Shown here: one piece after another, positions 51,101 through 61,450 of the stretch
Layout of the letters: each line of letters starts with the position of its first letter
How positions within the stretch are numbered: the first letter of the stretch is position 1
Source of the DNA: Paroedura picta
Taxonomy: Eukaryota; Chordata; Lepidosauria; Squamata; Gekkonidae
NCBI RefSeq assembly: GCF_049243985.1
Contig: NC_135371.1
Coordinates: forward strand, 1,761,501-1,825,500
Direction of reading: 5' to 3'
DNA: 64,000 nucleotides
Made by a program: the position numbers and the translations under genes
The notes under the pieces: generated by a model
What the model saw: only the letters and a program-made list of their open reading frames with translations
Told to the model about the DNA's origin: nothing
Database searches by the model: none

Positions 51101-52608
51101 AGAATTGGTTCTTATATACCGCTTTTCTCTACCCGAAGGAGGCTCAAAGTGGCTTCCAGTCACCTTCCCTTTCCTCTCCCCACAACAGACACCCTGTGAG
51201 GTGGGTGAGGCTGAGAGAGCTCTGATATTCCTGCTTGGTCAGAACAGCTTTCTCCGTGCTGTGGCGAGCCCAAGGTCACCCAGCTGGTTGCATGTGGAAG
51301 AGCGGGAATCAAACCTGGCTTGCCAGATTAGAAGTCCGCACTCCTAACCACTACACCAAGCTGGCTATAGAGCTGTCTATCGGCTCTTTGAGCATAACCC
51401 CTGAGCATTCGCAGAATGCAAACACAAGCATTACCAGAAAACACTTTGTGAAAGTGGCCTGTCATAACTCCAGATTTCTCTTTCTTTCAGCAGGTGGCAG
51501 GTGGCAGTCAGCGGATGAAACGAAAGGACCCCCACTGTTGGAGAGGGAGGAGACCCATTCAGATGAGCAAATGGAGACTGAATGTTGTGATGCGCAGAGG
51601 AAGGAGAAGGGAGAAGACACACCGGAAGGGAGGAAGAATTCCAATGCATTAGAGGCGAATGGCTCCCGACTGCCGAAAATACACCCAGGAGATAACAGGC
51701 ATGAGCACACTCCAAGCAGAAAAAATATTCCTCAGTGGAGCACCTATAGCAAATGTCTGGAATTTGGAAATGAATCCACTCCAAGTAGAAGCGTAACTTT
51801 GCATGAAATGATTCATACAAAGGAGAAATCCTACAAATGTCAGGAGTGTGGAAAAAGCTTCAGTCGGATTGGGAGCCTTGCCTCCCATCAGAGAATCCAC
51901 ACAGGGGAGAAACCATATAAATGCCTGGAGTGTGGAATGAGCTTCTGTCACAGTGGGCACCTTACTGTCCATCGAAGAATTCACACAGGGGAGAAGCCAT
52001 ATAAATGCCTGGAGTGTGGAAAAATCTTCACTCAGAGTGGAAGCCTTACAGTCCATCAGAGAATTCACACACGGCAGAAACCATTTAAATGCCTGGAGTG
52101 TGGGAAAAGCTTCAGTCAGAGTTCACACCTTACTTCCCATCAAAGAATTCACACAGGGGAGAAACCATATCAATGCCTGGGATGTGGGAAAAGCTTCAGC
52201 CAGAGTTTTAACCTGACTTCCCATCAAAGAATTCATACAAGGGTGAAACCGTATAAATGCCTGGAGTGTGGGAAAAGCTTCAGTCACCATGCACGCCTCA
52301 CTTCACATCGAAGAATTCACACAGGAGAGAAACCATATAAATGCCTTGATTGTGGAAAATGCTTCAGTGAGAGTAGAACCTGGAAGTCTCATCAAAGGAT
52401 CCACACAGGAGAGAAACCGTATCAATGCTTGGAGTGTGGGAAAAGTTTTCCTTGGAGCAACAGTCTTACTTCTCACCAGAGAATTCACACAGGAGAAAAA
52501 CCATATACATGCCCAGAGTGTGGAAAGAAGTTCAGTCAGAGGTCACATCTTACTGGGCATCAAAGAATTCACACAAGGGAGAAACCACTTCAATGCCTGG
52601 AGTGTTGA
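48113..52608 (+). CDS. G6: KRAB-C2H2 zinc-finger protein, nine fingers
   Basis: Predicted nuclear repressor, 450 aa, four coding exons: 48113-48127 (exon begins 48054), 49262-49388, 49924-50016, 51491-52608; phases 0, 1, 1. It begins MMPAQ, then KRAB-A ([30 protein letters not shown]) and KRAB-B ([18 protein letters not shown]). A spacer and one decayed finger ([22 protein letters not shown]) precede nine intact fingers: helices [63 protein letters not shown]. The protein ends inside finger 10 (LQCLEC) where GGA of CGK has become TGA. Tandem paralogue of G5, 8 kb apart. Confidence 0.86.
48428..48700 (+). repeat. tRNA-derived SINE, full length
   Basis: Head GCCTGGTGTCGTGGTTAGGA, CAGCCAGCTGGGTGACTTTG, tail AAAAGTGGCATATAAGAACC. 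Confidence 0.92.
49262..49388 (+). CDS. G6 KRAB-A exon
   Basis: 127 bp, acceptor GGATTCTTGCAG, donor GTGAGGACC. Confidence 0.92.
49924..50016 (+). CDS. G6 KRAB-B exon
   Basis: 93 bp, acceptor TGACAAAAAG, donor GTAGGTGC. Same length and phase as in G5. Confidence 0.87.
50090..51080. other. G6 intron without recognised gene
   Basis: A LINE scrap near 50760-50800 (AGAGAAGCCATGTTGGATCA). No exon with domain similarity. Confidence 0.4.
51085..51367 (-). repeat. tRNA-derived SINE, antisense, full length
   Basis: From GAAGAAGAAGAGAAGAAGAA and TTGGTTCTTATATACCGC to AACCACTACACCAAGCTGGC. Confidence 0.92.
51491..52608 (+). CDS. G6 finger exon, NAGNAG acceptor
   Basis: The acceptor TTTCTTTCAGCAG allows starts at 51491 or 51494, both in frame, adding or omitting one Ala. 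TGA at 52606-52608. Confidence 0.9.
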
Positions 52609-52672
52609 AAGAGCTTCAGTGGGATCGTCTTTGGGAGTCATTGTCCCATCAGAGAATTCCCTTAAGAAAGAA
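52609..52672 (+). pseudogene. Decayed tenth finger of G6 past the stop
   Basis: Read past the TGA, the codons give KSFSGIVFGSHCPIREFP, the remains of a finger with its histidines lost. Confidence 0.7.
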
Positions 52673-52852
52673 AAAGTACAGTTTTCAAAACCGTGGGGTC
52701 ATGTTTAACCATGTTAAAACCTGAGATGCAAGGGTTAAGAGATGCTCTTCTAGACCTTAATCCCCCCACCCCCCCCCCCAAAATACCACTTGTCCCTTTT
52801 TGAGGGACACAAGCAGTTCTGACCTCCAAGGCCATTCTTGGAGGGAGAAGAC

Positions 52853-52950
52853 TTCACAGAATCATAGAGTTGGAAGGGGCCATGCAGGCCATCTAGTCCA
52901 GCCCCCTGCTCAACGCAGGATCAGCCCAAAGCACCCTAAAGCAGCAAAGA
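52853..52950 (-). mobile_element. CR1 3' end, antisense
   Basis: CAGAATCATAGAGTTGGAAG, CTAGTCCAGCCCCCTGCTCA. Confidence 0.85.
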
Positions 52951-52959
52951 GAGGTATTC

Positions 52960-53760
52960 CATTGCAGAATTGGAAACTTTAGCTATCCTTTGGGGTTTGA
53001 ATAAGTGAAACCCCTATTTCAGGGGAGTGCGTTTGGTTCTACAGACAGATCACAATCCCCTCGCTTCCTTGCATAAAAATGAAGACCAATTCTAAGAGAG
53101 CCGAGATAGACCTGAAGCCTGCAACTTTTCTATCCAGAGGTGTTCCGCATTCTTGGTGAACAGCATGCTTTAGCAGATTCATTGTCTGGGGAATCGTTAA
53201 CTTTGTGGAAATGTTATATTTGAGATGTCAGCTCCTGAAGGTCTCCCCTCAGACAATGTATGTGCAAGTAGAAGATGGATTCTTACGATTTGTATTCTTT
53301 TGTAGCATCCTTCAGCTCTTTGGAAATGATTTATTCCTATGTCGCTATGTATCGTGCTGGAATACAATGATATATTATCTCTGAATAGTTTATTCACATG
53401 GAGTTATAGAATTCTTTGCTAAAGGAATCCTGTGGTAATCGGAGCCATTCCCTCTGCCTTCTGGAGTGAGGCATGGAAAGATCAGGCATCCTGTGGTAAA
53501 ACCTGATAGGCAAAGGTTAGATTGGCGAAGCCCCTCTGGACACTGAAATCCCCCCAAAATACCACCTGTAGGTTGTTAAGGGAGGTCCCAAGGGCATTCT
53601 TGTTGGGAGAGGATTTCGTTCTCAAGTAAATTGGAACAATTAATCCACAAATTCTTCTTTGGCTTGGATTGTGAGGTTTCAGACCAGACTCACGATCCTA
53701 GAACAGAAAATGGTTTCTCACTTCCAGGAGGAGAAAGTTGTCTTTCTTTTCAGTTTTAAT
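52960..53760. other. G6 3' flank, no recognised feature
   Basis: Unique-looking. The phrase CACTTGT/CACCTGTAGG with CCAAGG(C/G)CATTCTTG occurs twice (near 52785 and 53565), so a piece of about 120 bp may be an old duplicate. Confidence 0.35.
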
Positions 53761-53771
53761 TTCCAGGCCAA

Positions 53772-53881
53772 GAATGTCCTTCTCGGCCGAACAAAGTCTC
53801 TGGTCACAGAGACGGTCTTGGAACTTCTCCGTACAGCTGCATCAAATAGAGGGGAGGCTCATGTCTCCCAGCCTGGAGAGG
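53772..53881 (+). other. Exon-like segment of unknown origin
   Basis: Between TTTTAATTTCCAG and GTAAGAAAAG lies an open 110-nt stretch coding AKNVLLGRTKSLVTETVLEL, then LRTAASNRGEAHVSQPGE. No known domain is recognised. It may be chance or part of a repeat. Confidence 0.25.
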
Positions 53882-54199
53882 TAAGAAAAGCTAAATAAAA
53901 ATACCGTGTTTAAAACCAGGCCTAACAAGATGATAGAGTTCAGGCAGCTACTCTGTATTGCGGACCTTAAAGCTTAGCATCCCCAGAGAGCGCCTTCTTC
54001 TTCACCAAACCCCCTGAAGAAGGGGTGGAATATAAATCCCCATGTAAATAAAGAAACCTCCAGGAACTTCCCAGGGAAGAGCTGGCAACTCAGGGGACTG
54101 TCCCAGTCACAGCACTCTGCCAAGCATTGGGGGGGGGGACATCTGACGCCCCCCCCCAACCTATTCAGCATCTTCATGATGCTGTATGCTAATTTACTG

Positions 54200-54356
54200 C
54201 TCACCCTCCAACGTTGGAAATTTTAAAATAGAGGCTGGATAGCCATCTGTGAAGGCTCAAGGGGGTGGCAGGTTGTGAGTGTGCTGCATAGTGCAGGGGG
54301 TTGGACTGCATGACCTTGGAGGTCCCTTTCAACTCTATTATTCTTTGATTCTATGA
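54200..54356 (+). mobile_element. CR1 3' end
   Basis: CAACGTTGGAAATTTTAAAA to CAACTCTATTATTCTTTGAT. Confidence 0.85.
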
Positions 54357-54359
54357 GAG

Positions 54360-54615
54360 AAAAGTGGCATCCAAGAAACAACTCATTTTCTTCAGTAATC
54401 TCAGGGCTCTCTCAGTCTCAACCCACCTCACAGGGTGTCTGTTGTGGGGAGAGGAAAGGGAAGGCGACTAAGCCGCTTTGAGACTCCTTTTGGTAGAGAA
54501 AAGTGGCATATAAGAACCAACTCTTCTTCTTCTCCACGCAGCCAGCTGGGTGACCTTGGGCCAGTAACAGTTCTCTGAGAGCTGTCCCTGCAGGGCTCTC
54601 TCAGCCTCACCTAAA
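54360..54615 (+). repeat. Two partial tRNA-derived SINEs
   Basis: A 3' part ending AAAGTGGCATATAAGAACCA at 54523, then a second piece from CAGCCAGCTGGGTGACCTTG. Confidence 0.75.
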
Positions 54616-54885
54616 TCTAGAATCCAGTGGCACTTTGAAGACCTGCCAAGTTTTCTGCAAGGGGTGAGCTTTTGCGTGTGTTGTGTATGCGGTCCCTGAG
54701 GAAGGGTGCGTGGCCACGACAGCTCCTCCCTTGGCTACTCTCAAAGTGGCCCCTAAATGTGTCCTGCGGCTTCAGACCAGCCCTTGCCTCTCTCTGCCCG
54801 GCAGGCCACGGGAACGGGCCGCTTTCCAGGGGGAGAAGCCCCTCGGGGACGGCCAGCCTTGCAAGGGCGCCCGTCCTCTGGACCA

Positions 54886-54950
54886 GGGTGAGTCAACCTG
54901 TGGTCCTCCAGATGTTCATGGACTACAATTCCCATGAGCCCCTGCCAGAC
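54886..54950 (+). mobile_element. Half hAT MITE
   Basis: CAGGGTGAGTCAACCTGTGG to CATGAGCCCCTGCCAG, left arm only, just upstream of the G7 promoter. Confidence 0.8.
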
Positions 54951-54995
54951 TCCCGGAGGGAGTCTGAGCGGGCTTCTCTCCGAGGGGATGCAGTC

Positions 54996-55300
54996 GAAGG
55001 ATTAAAGTGGCCAAGTCGGGAGGGCTAGATGGGCCTCTGGGGACACTTCCGGGTTAAAGTGAGCGAGCCGGGAGGCTAGACGGGCCGCCTCTGGGGACAT
55101 TTTCGGGTTAAAGTGAGCGAGCCGGGAAGCTAGACGGGCCGTCTCTGGGGACACTTCCGGGTTAAAGTGAGCGAGCCGGGAGGCTAGACGGGCCGTCTCT
55201 GGGGACACTTCCGGGTTAAAGTGAGCGAGTCGGGAGGGCTAGACGGGCCGCCTCAGGAGACACTTCCGGGTTAAAGTGAGCGAGCCGCAGGTGCCTAGAA
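54996..55300 (+). promoter_or_regulatory. G7 promoter expanded into a 54-bp tandem array
   Basis: GAAGGATTAAAGTGGCCAAG and GGGCTAGATGGG match the G1 promoter in order. The block then repeats, with GGGTTAAAGTGAGCGAGCCG at 55051, 55105, 55159, 55213 and 55268. Each junction carries CACTTCCGGG except one changed copy at 55098. ETS/GABPA factors are known to bind CCGGAAGT. After the last unit comes GAGCCGCAGGTGCC, as in G1. Promoter function is inferred. Confidence 0.75.
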
Positions 55301-55582
55301 GGGGGGAGGGGGGCAGGGAAGAGACACCCCAGATATCTGGGGCGAGGGGGGGGCAGAGAAGAGCAAGTCCGAGTCCGCCCCAGAGGGAGGGAGGGAGGGG
55401 ACTCAGTCTAAGCAGCAGCAGGAGGAAGAGGGGGGCTTTTGCATCCCAGATTTCTGCTGGTCCCCCCACCCCCAACCTACCCCGGGGTCTTCACAGCACA
55501 TTTCTGGTGCATTGAACATAGAAAGCCCCGCGGGATGCCACCCCCTCCCACCAATCCACAAAGCATTTTGTTTCTGTTGCAG

Positions 55583-56035
55583 GCATCTGGAGTCCTTCCT
55601 CCGCCTTTCCTTGAGAAAAGAGACGGTGGAACATAGGCAAAAATTGGCACCCCCCCCCAACTGTGGAAGAGGAGGAGCCCCTGAGGCTCCAGGGCTGGAG
55701 GGGGCAGGGAGATGGCACCGGGGATTCCAGCGGACAATCCCAGCCATTCGGAGGCACCGTGCGGGCACTTCAGAGAGTTCTGCTACGAAGATGCCCAGGG
55801 GCCCCGAGAGGTCTGCAGCCGACTCCACCACCTTTGCCATCAGTGGCTGAAGCCAGAACAAAGCACAAAGCAAGAGATGCTGGACCTGGTGATCCTGGAG
55901 CAGTTCCTGGCCCTCCTGCCCCCGGAGATGCAGGGCTGGGTCCGGGAATGTGAGCCGGAGAGCAGCTCCCAGGCGGTGGCCCTGGCCGAAGGCTTCCTCC
56001 TGAGCCAGATGGAAGAGAAGAAGCAGAAAGCGCAG
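55583..56035 (+). CDS. G7 SCAN exon
   Basis: Acceptor TTTCTGTTGCAG, donor GTGAGAAAG. ATG at 55712. The exon start aligns with G1, but the G1 ATG is not conserved and an in-frame TGA lies just upstream of 55712. Confidence 0.82.
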
Positions 56036-59000
56036 GTGAGAAAGTTTTGTGCTGACATCGTTGTTGTTTTTGTTAGTTGCAAAGTTGTGTCCAACCCATC
56101 CCCCAGGCCTTCCTGTCCTCTACCATTCCCTGGAGTCCATTTAAGCTCGTACCAACTGCTTCAGTGACTCCATTCAGCCACATCATTCTCTGTCGCCCCC
56201 TTCTTCTGCTGATATCATTGGCAGTGTGTAAATGTGCAAGGGGGAAGAGAGAGAGAGAGAGGGTCCTCACTGTCTAACTGTTCTTCTGCTTGTCTTCATC
56301 CATTCCGGAGGCAAGCGGGGGGGGGGGAGTGTACTCAAAGGAGCGGGAAGTCTGCAATGGAACCAATCAGGATGCAGGAGGAGACTGGTTAAAAAAACTA
56401 AACATGCTTGCGACCTAGCTCCACCCGTGCCCCTTTCTTAAGCGGTTGAGTCCTGCCCACTCTAGACCTTGCAGATTCCCACAGATATTCCCCCCTTCCC
56501 TCTTCAGTCCTGCTCTCGTAACCCTCGTTTCCCGCCCAGGATTCTCGCATGTGGGCCTTCTTAGCGGAAAGGACGAATGATCCCTCCGAGATCGTGAAGC
56601 CTCCTTCGGACACTAGACAGAGGCCACCCTCCAGGGGGGTCGGGCAAGAGCGCGGCCAAGGTGTCTTCTTGTCAGGTAAGGACGAACGGGGAAGCGGTTC
56701 CCACTCGGCTTCCTGAGTGGGTCTGATCCCTGGGAGCTGCTTTCACAGGCTCCTCCACTCTCTTTGGCAAAAGAAATTAGAAATCTCTAATTTCGAGTGC
56801 AGTCAGCTGTGGCACTGTTCAGTGTATGCATTGCCTCTTTTCTCCCCACCGCTCTTTCCACAGCCTTGAAAACACCCTTTCTTCATCCTGGTCTGCTTTT
56901 CATTTTCCTTGTTTCTCTGGCTCTGCATGCCTGGTCCTCCTGAATGGTTCTCGGAGGTCTTAAGGCTGCCAGACTGGATGGGTATTCTTCTTTTGGCCTC
57001 CGCCTGGAGCCTGAGAGAGAAAGGCAGGCTAGGAAAGAAGCCACAAATCCCATATTTGTCCGAAAGGAAGAGGACCCTCTCAAAAGGGTCCAGTGGCACT
57101 GGTCAGGGTGACAGAGTTTTCATTCTGGGAACCGGCTTTTGTGTGCAGGCCCCGTCTGCCCAGAATTAAGCCCTGTTGGTCTTACAGGTGCCACAGGACT
57201 CAAATTTTGTTCTGTTACTTTGTGCCCACACTGCTGCCCACCTGAGTCCCTCTCAAAGTATCGTGCACATGCCAGAAATCATTGTTGGGCTTAGCTGGAT
57301 CCTGTATTCAAATGCAACACCACCCTTTAGCTTTGCAACATACCTGAAGGGAGGAAATTGCTTACATTTGAGAAAATGTATCACAAATGTTTAAAAACAT
57401 TCTCCTCAGTTCCTGCAAAGAAGACTCAGTCTCTGTCCTCCACCAGATTTAGAAACAGTCGTGCCCCAAGAGTCAATGTGGGGAGACAGAGGTCCCCCCC
57501 CCCGAGGAACTGAAATTCAGAATGCCTGTAACAGAAGAACAATTTCTGCCAAGGCTAATGGTACCTTTGGCTGCTTTTGTGACCCCTGCAGGGGACAGGA
57601 GGAGGCCAGAAGTACCTGCCCTGACGTCTTCTCTTCATCATGGAGTGGAAACAGCTACTGGGAAGCCGGATCAGGTCAGCGAAGATTCGCGGGGAGGTTG
57701 GCGAAATGAAAAGCTCACCTTTTGGATTTGGCTAAATAGGAGAACAGAAGAAGAGCCCTGCTGGGTCAGACCAGGAGCCCATCAAGTCCAGCATCGTGTC
57801 TCACACAGTGGCCAACCAGTTCCTCTGGAGAGCCAACCACAGGGCAGCGAGGCCGAGGCCTTCATGAGAACATTAGAAGAGCCCTGCTGGATCAGACCAA
57901 TGGTCCTAGTGTCCAGCCTCCTGCCCCACACAGTGGCCAACCAGTTCTTCTGGAGGGCCAACAACAGGGCAGAGGGGCCGAGCCTTTTCCCTGAGATTGC
58001 CTTCTGGCTCTGGGATGAGGGGCTCTGAATGTAGAGGTTCCCCTCAGCCACTGTGGTTTATAGTCACTGATAGATTGACCCTCCTTGTACCTATCTAATC
58101 CTACTTTAAAGCTACTTATTCCTGTGGCCATCACTACCTCCTTTGGCAGTGAAGTACTATTACATAAGAGGAAGAAACGTTTTCCTTTTCTTTCAGAGTC
58201 CAGTGACCTTTGAGGAGGTGCACGTGTATTTCACGGAGGAGGAGTGGAGCCTGCTGGACCCGGACCAAAGAGCCCTGTACATCGAGGTCATGCTGGAGAA
58301 CTGTGGCAACGTGGCCTCGCTGGGTAAGGCTCCCTTTGGCTGAGAGGTGCACGAGGCTGACATTTCAGCAGTGGTTGATTAATAAGCCAATGGAATCACT
58401 GATGCTGGGGCAGAAGAGCCAACCCCAGGCCAGGAGACGGCATGCTTACTTCACCTGGCAAGAGGCCCAAAACAAGTTAATGGGGAACATCTGCAACTCG
58501 TGACCATCTCAGAGGAGCTCTGAGAGAGTTCGCTTCTCCAAGGACACTGGGCAGGACAACTTTCACCGAAAAGGCAAAGATCATCTTTGCAGCCTGCTAG
58601 AAAATCCACAGGCCCAAAGTCTGAACCAAAGTTTTGCAAAAGCACGAACGGAAGCCATCGTACAGGTGGATACTCCCATATAAGGCCAAACTGTGAGGCA
58701 AAATCTTCTAAGGGAGGTGGCTTAGCTGATGAGGGGAAATCGGGGGGTGTTTCGTGAGGCACAGGGGTGGGTGTGCCAGCGCTCCAGTTCCCCCGGCCGG
58801 CAGTTCATCCAGGCAGGGAGACAGCTGCGGCACAAGCCAAGTATGGCCACTTCCTAAGAGCCAGAGGATCATTCTGTGAAATGGATAAAGTGCCTTGGAA
58901 TAAGCACAATAAGGAAATCTCTTTAAAAGAACTTTAACACCTGGAAGCAAGGCCTGTGAATCTTTATTGAAGCCTGTAATTAAGACATCGAAGCTGTGAA

Positions 59001-60572
59001 ACAACGGATTCCTCAAAACCAACAACCCTTTCCCATTAGTAAAAATGTCTCAGTGCCATTTTTGAATGAAGGTAGGTCTACACGTTCCCACGAGGTTCCA
59101 GGACTGAATATAGCTGAAAAGATCAAACGGTGACAGGGAGGGATCATTTCATTTTAATAACAAAACCAGTTTGGTGTAGTGGTTAGGAGTGTGGACTTCT
59201 AATCTGGCATGCCAGGTTTGATTCTGCACTCCCCCACATGCATCCAGCTGGGTGACCTTGGGCTCACCAGGGCACTGAGAAAACTGTTCTGACCGGGCAG
59301 TGATATCAGCACTTTCTCAGCCTCACCCACCTCACAGGGTGTCTGTTGTGGGGAGAGGAAAGGGAAGGTGACTGTAAGCCGCTTTGAGCCTCCTTTGGGT
59401 AGGGAAAAGCAGCATATAAGAACCAACTCTTCTTCTTCTTCTTCTTCAAAAAGGTACCTGGCTACTAGGCTAGCTCAGTCTCTGAGGGGACCACATCCCT
59501 TTTGGAAGGAAAAATTTACCTTGGTGTGTGTAGGCTTCTGTCATGCATGTAATTCCCAAGAGTATGTGACTGAATTTCTATCCTCATTTGAGGTTCTAAT
59601 CTTGCTTCAGGCATTTTAAGAGTTTCTCCCTTTTTCCCCCCGGCAGATGGTGGGTGGGACATCAAAACGGACGGAGAGACCAGCGTTGTGAATTCAGAAA
59701 GACCCAGATATAAAAAAGCGCAACAGCAGGGAACAGAAACGGAGGGGAAACAGCATGAATCCTTGGCACCCCAAAGCTACAACTGCCAGAAAATCCCCAT
59801 GCATAAAGAACGAGACAAAGGAAAGAACATGTGTCACGAATGTGGGAAATGCTTCAATTCTAAGTCTAACCTTAATACACACTGTAAGATCCACACCGGG
59901 GAGAAGCCATTTCAATGCCTGGAGTGTGGGAAGAGGTTCAGTTTGAACTACTGCCTGATGGTGCATCAGAGAACCCACACGGGTGAGAAACCATACAAAT
60001 GTCTGGCCTGCAAGAAGAGCTTCAGCCAGATTTCAGTCCTTACTTCACACCAGAGAATTCACAGAGGAGAGAAACCCTTTAAATGTCTGGAGTGTGGGAA
60101 GAGGTTCACTATGAAGTACTGCCTCGTGGTACATCAGAGGACTCACACAGGCGAGAAACCATATGAATGTGTGGAGTGCGGGAAGAGCTTCAGCCAGAGT
60201 ACGCACCTCAGTAGACACCAAAGAGTCCACACAGGAGAAAAGCCATATAAATGCTTGGAGTGCGGAAAGAGCTTTAGTCGCAATGCGCATCTGAGTTCCC
60301 ACCAAAAAATGCACATGGGGGAGAGACCGTATAAATGTTGGGAATGCGGAAGGAGCTTCCGGAAGAACACGGACCTTTCTTTGCACCATAGAGTTCACAC
60401 GGGCGAGAAACCTTATAAATGTCTAGAGTGCGGAAAATGCTATAGGTGGAATTCAAGCTTTGCTTCCCATCAAAGAATCCATAGAACCAAAAGACAGCCA
60501 AGGGTTGGAATGTGCAAGATCTACTATGCATTCGTGCAGAGGAATGACTGGCAAATCCTGCAGGGTCCATAA
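55712..60572 (+). CDS. G7: SCAN-KRAB-C2H2 zinc-finger protein, eight fingers
   Basis: Predicted nuclear repressor, 531 aa, five coding exons: 55712-56035, 56540-56675, 57592-57674, 58197-58323, 59647-60572; phases 0/1/0/1. SCAN at about 19-99 ([37 protein letters not shown]), KRAB-A at about 182-223 ([31 protein letters not shown]), no KRAB-B, then DGGWD and eight intact fingers: helices SKSNLNT, LNYCLMV, QISVLTS, MKYCLVV, QSTHLSR, RNAHLSS, KNTDLSL, WNSSFAS. After the last finger 34 residues without zinc ligands end the protein. It is the inverted paralogue of G1: exon lengths, phases, promoter and intron text match. It lacks about 35 N-terminal residues of G1 and has two more fingers than G1 in the first half. 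Confidence 0.83.
56064..56206 (-). mobile_element. BovB (RTE) LINE fragment
   Basis: Minus-strand peptide [31 protein letters not shown] and WTQLCN is the BovB RT end. Flanked by TGCTGACATCGTTG and TGCTGATATCATTG, a target duplication. G1 has the empty site. Confidence 0.85.
56217..56482 (-). mobile_element. LTR-like fossil in the G7 SCAN intron
   Basis: Same family, same intron and same orientation relative to the gene as 7376-7640 in G1, with matching flanks. Old; present before the G1/G7 duplication. Confidence 0.6.
56540..56675 (+). CDS. G7 linker exon
   Basis: Acceptor TTTCCCGCCCAG, donor GTAAGGACG. Codes [20 protein letters not shown]. The first of the two G1 donors has changed to GTGTCT here, leaving the second. 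Confidence 0.8.
56800..57480. other. G7 intron homologous to G1 intron
   Basis: AGGCTAGGAAAGAAGCCACA, GGGAACCGGCTTTTGTGTGC and GGCCCCGTCTGCCCAGA align with the reverse complement of 6830-7020 in G1. No exon seen. Confidence 0.6.
57592..57674 (+). CDS. G7 short linker exon
   Basis: 83 bp, acceptor GACCCCTGCAG, donor GTCAGCG. Codes [11 protein letters not shown] and TATGKPDQ. Confidence 0.8.
57738..58150 (-). mobile_element. LINE 3' UTR fragments, tandem pieces
   Basis: Two units of AGAAGAGCCCTGCTGG(G/A)TCAGACCA type, then CCTCAGCCACTGTGGTTTAT. Ends 46 bp before the KRAB exon. Confidence 0.55.
58197..58323 (+). CDS. G7 KRAB-A exon
   Basis: 127 bp, acceptor TTTTCTTTCAG, donor GTAAGGCTCC. Confidence 0.92.
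58510..59150. other. G7 intron, no recognised feature
   Basis: No exon or named repeat found between the KRAB exon and the SINE at 59165. Confidence 0.4.
59165..59450 (+). repeat. tRNA-derived SINE, full length
   Basis: Head AACCAGTTTGGTGTAGTGGT through (CTT)n tail. Nearly intact, so young. Confidence 0.93.
59647..60572 (+). CDS. G7 finger exon
   Basis: Acceptor TCCCCCCGGCAG, start [23 protein letters not shown] at 60570-60572. Confidence 0.92.
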
Positions 60573-60599
60573 AGGGATTGATAAAAAGCCCAATGTTTA

Positions 60600-61020
60600 G
60601 AAAGGCCAATTATAAATATGTATGATACATTCATTAATGTACACAAATGTAGCCTTATTAATTAATTCTATGCCTGCAATAGCATTCCAAAAATCCAAGT
60701 AATACAAAAATTATCCAATATCGCAATGAGGCCAGCACAAATATAAATAACTAGTACAAAGAATTTATGATTCTGTGGTCTTAAATCTACTTACAGGATT
60801 ACTCAGATTACTCATAAACAATATTTTTTACATTTCATATGATGAGGTAAGTCCAGTGAAAAAGTATGCAAACTTTTGTCTCCATGTCCTGTCTTATCAC
60901 AAATTCAAGGTCATTCCAGGAAACTCCCCAACAGACTCCGGGCCCTCCTGTTTTGCATGCAAGTTTCTCCAGGGGACAAAAATACCAAAGTATCCAATTC
61001 TGATGAGTCTTATCTAGCAT
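60600..61020. other. G7 3' flank, AT-rich
   Basis: No canonical AATAAA close to the stop and no repeat that I can name. Confidence 0.4.
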
Positions 61021-61022
61021 AG

Positions 61023-61098
61023 CATAACCAGCCAGGCAACAGCGTCATAGAGTTGGAGGGGACCTCCATGGTCATCTAGTCTAACCCCCTGCCCAGTG
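61023..61098 (-). mobile_element. CR1 3' end, antisense
   Basis: CGTCATAGAGTTGGAGGGGA to TAACCCCCTGCCCAGTGCAG. Confidence 0.85.
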
Positions 61099-61349
61099 CA
61101 GGACCTCGCAACTACCTGCCCCCCCCACGGTGACCCTAATTTGATGCCCGTCACCCCCCCACACACACACACTAATAATCAGAATCCAGAGTGGGCGTGA
61201 CGCCACAGGCTCCGCCTTCCCAAGCAGCCATTTTCCCCAGGAGATTTCCAGCCCCCGCCGGGAGGTGGCAGCCGGAGGCCCAGAGCGTGCCAGGCCCAGC
61301 AGGGCCCTCCTTGCTCTCTCACCCGGCGACTCTTCGGCGGTAGAACGGC

Positions 61350-61450
61350 GCTCCAAGGGTTAAGGACAGCGAGAGAGCAGAAGTCCTAGAGAGGCATGTG
61401 AGGGGGGAGGGTCGCCGGAAGTGGAGGCATTTCCGGGCCCGTTTCTGGGA
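61350..61450 (+). promoter_or_regulatory. G8 core promoter
   Basis: CTCCAAGGGTTAAGGACAGC, then AAGTCCTAGAGAGGCATG and GGTCGCCGGAAGTGGAGG (ETS-like). CpG-rich DNA continues to about 61700. Closest to the G0 promoter in the TTAAGG and CCTAGAG details. Confidence 0.7.

Noticed and set aside
54996-55285. CRISPR-like array
   Set aside because: The 54-bp units are contiguous without distinct spacers, and the context is a vertebrate promoter.
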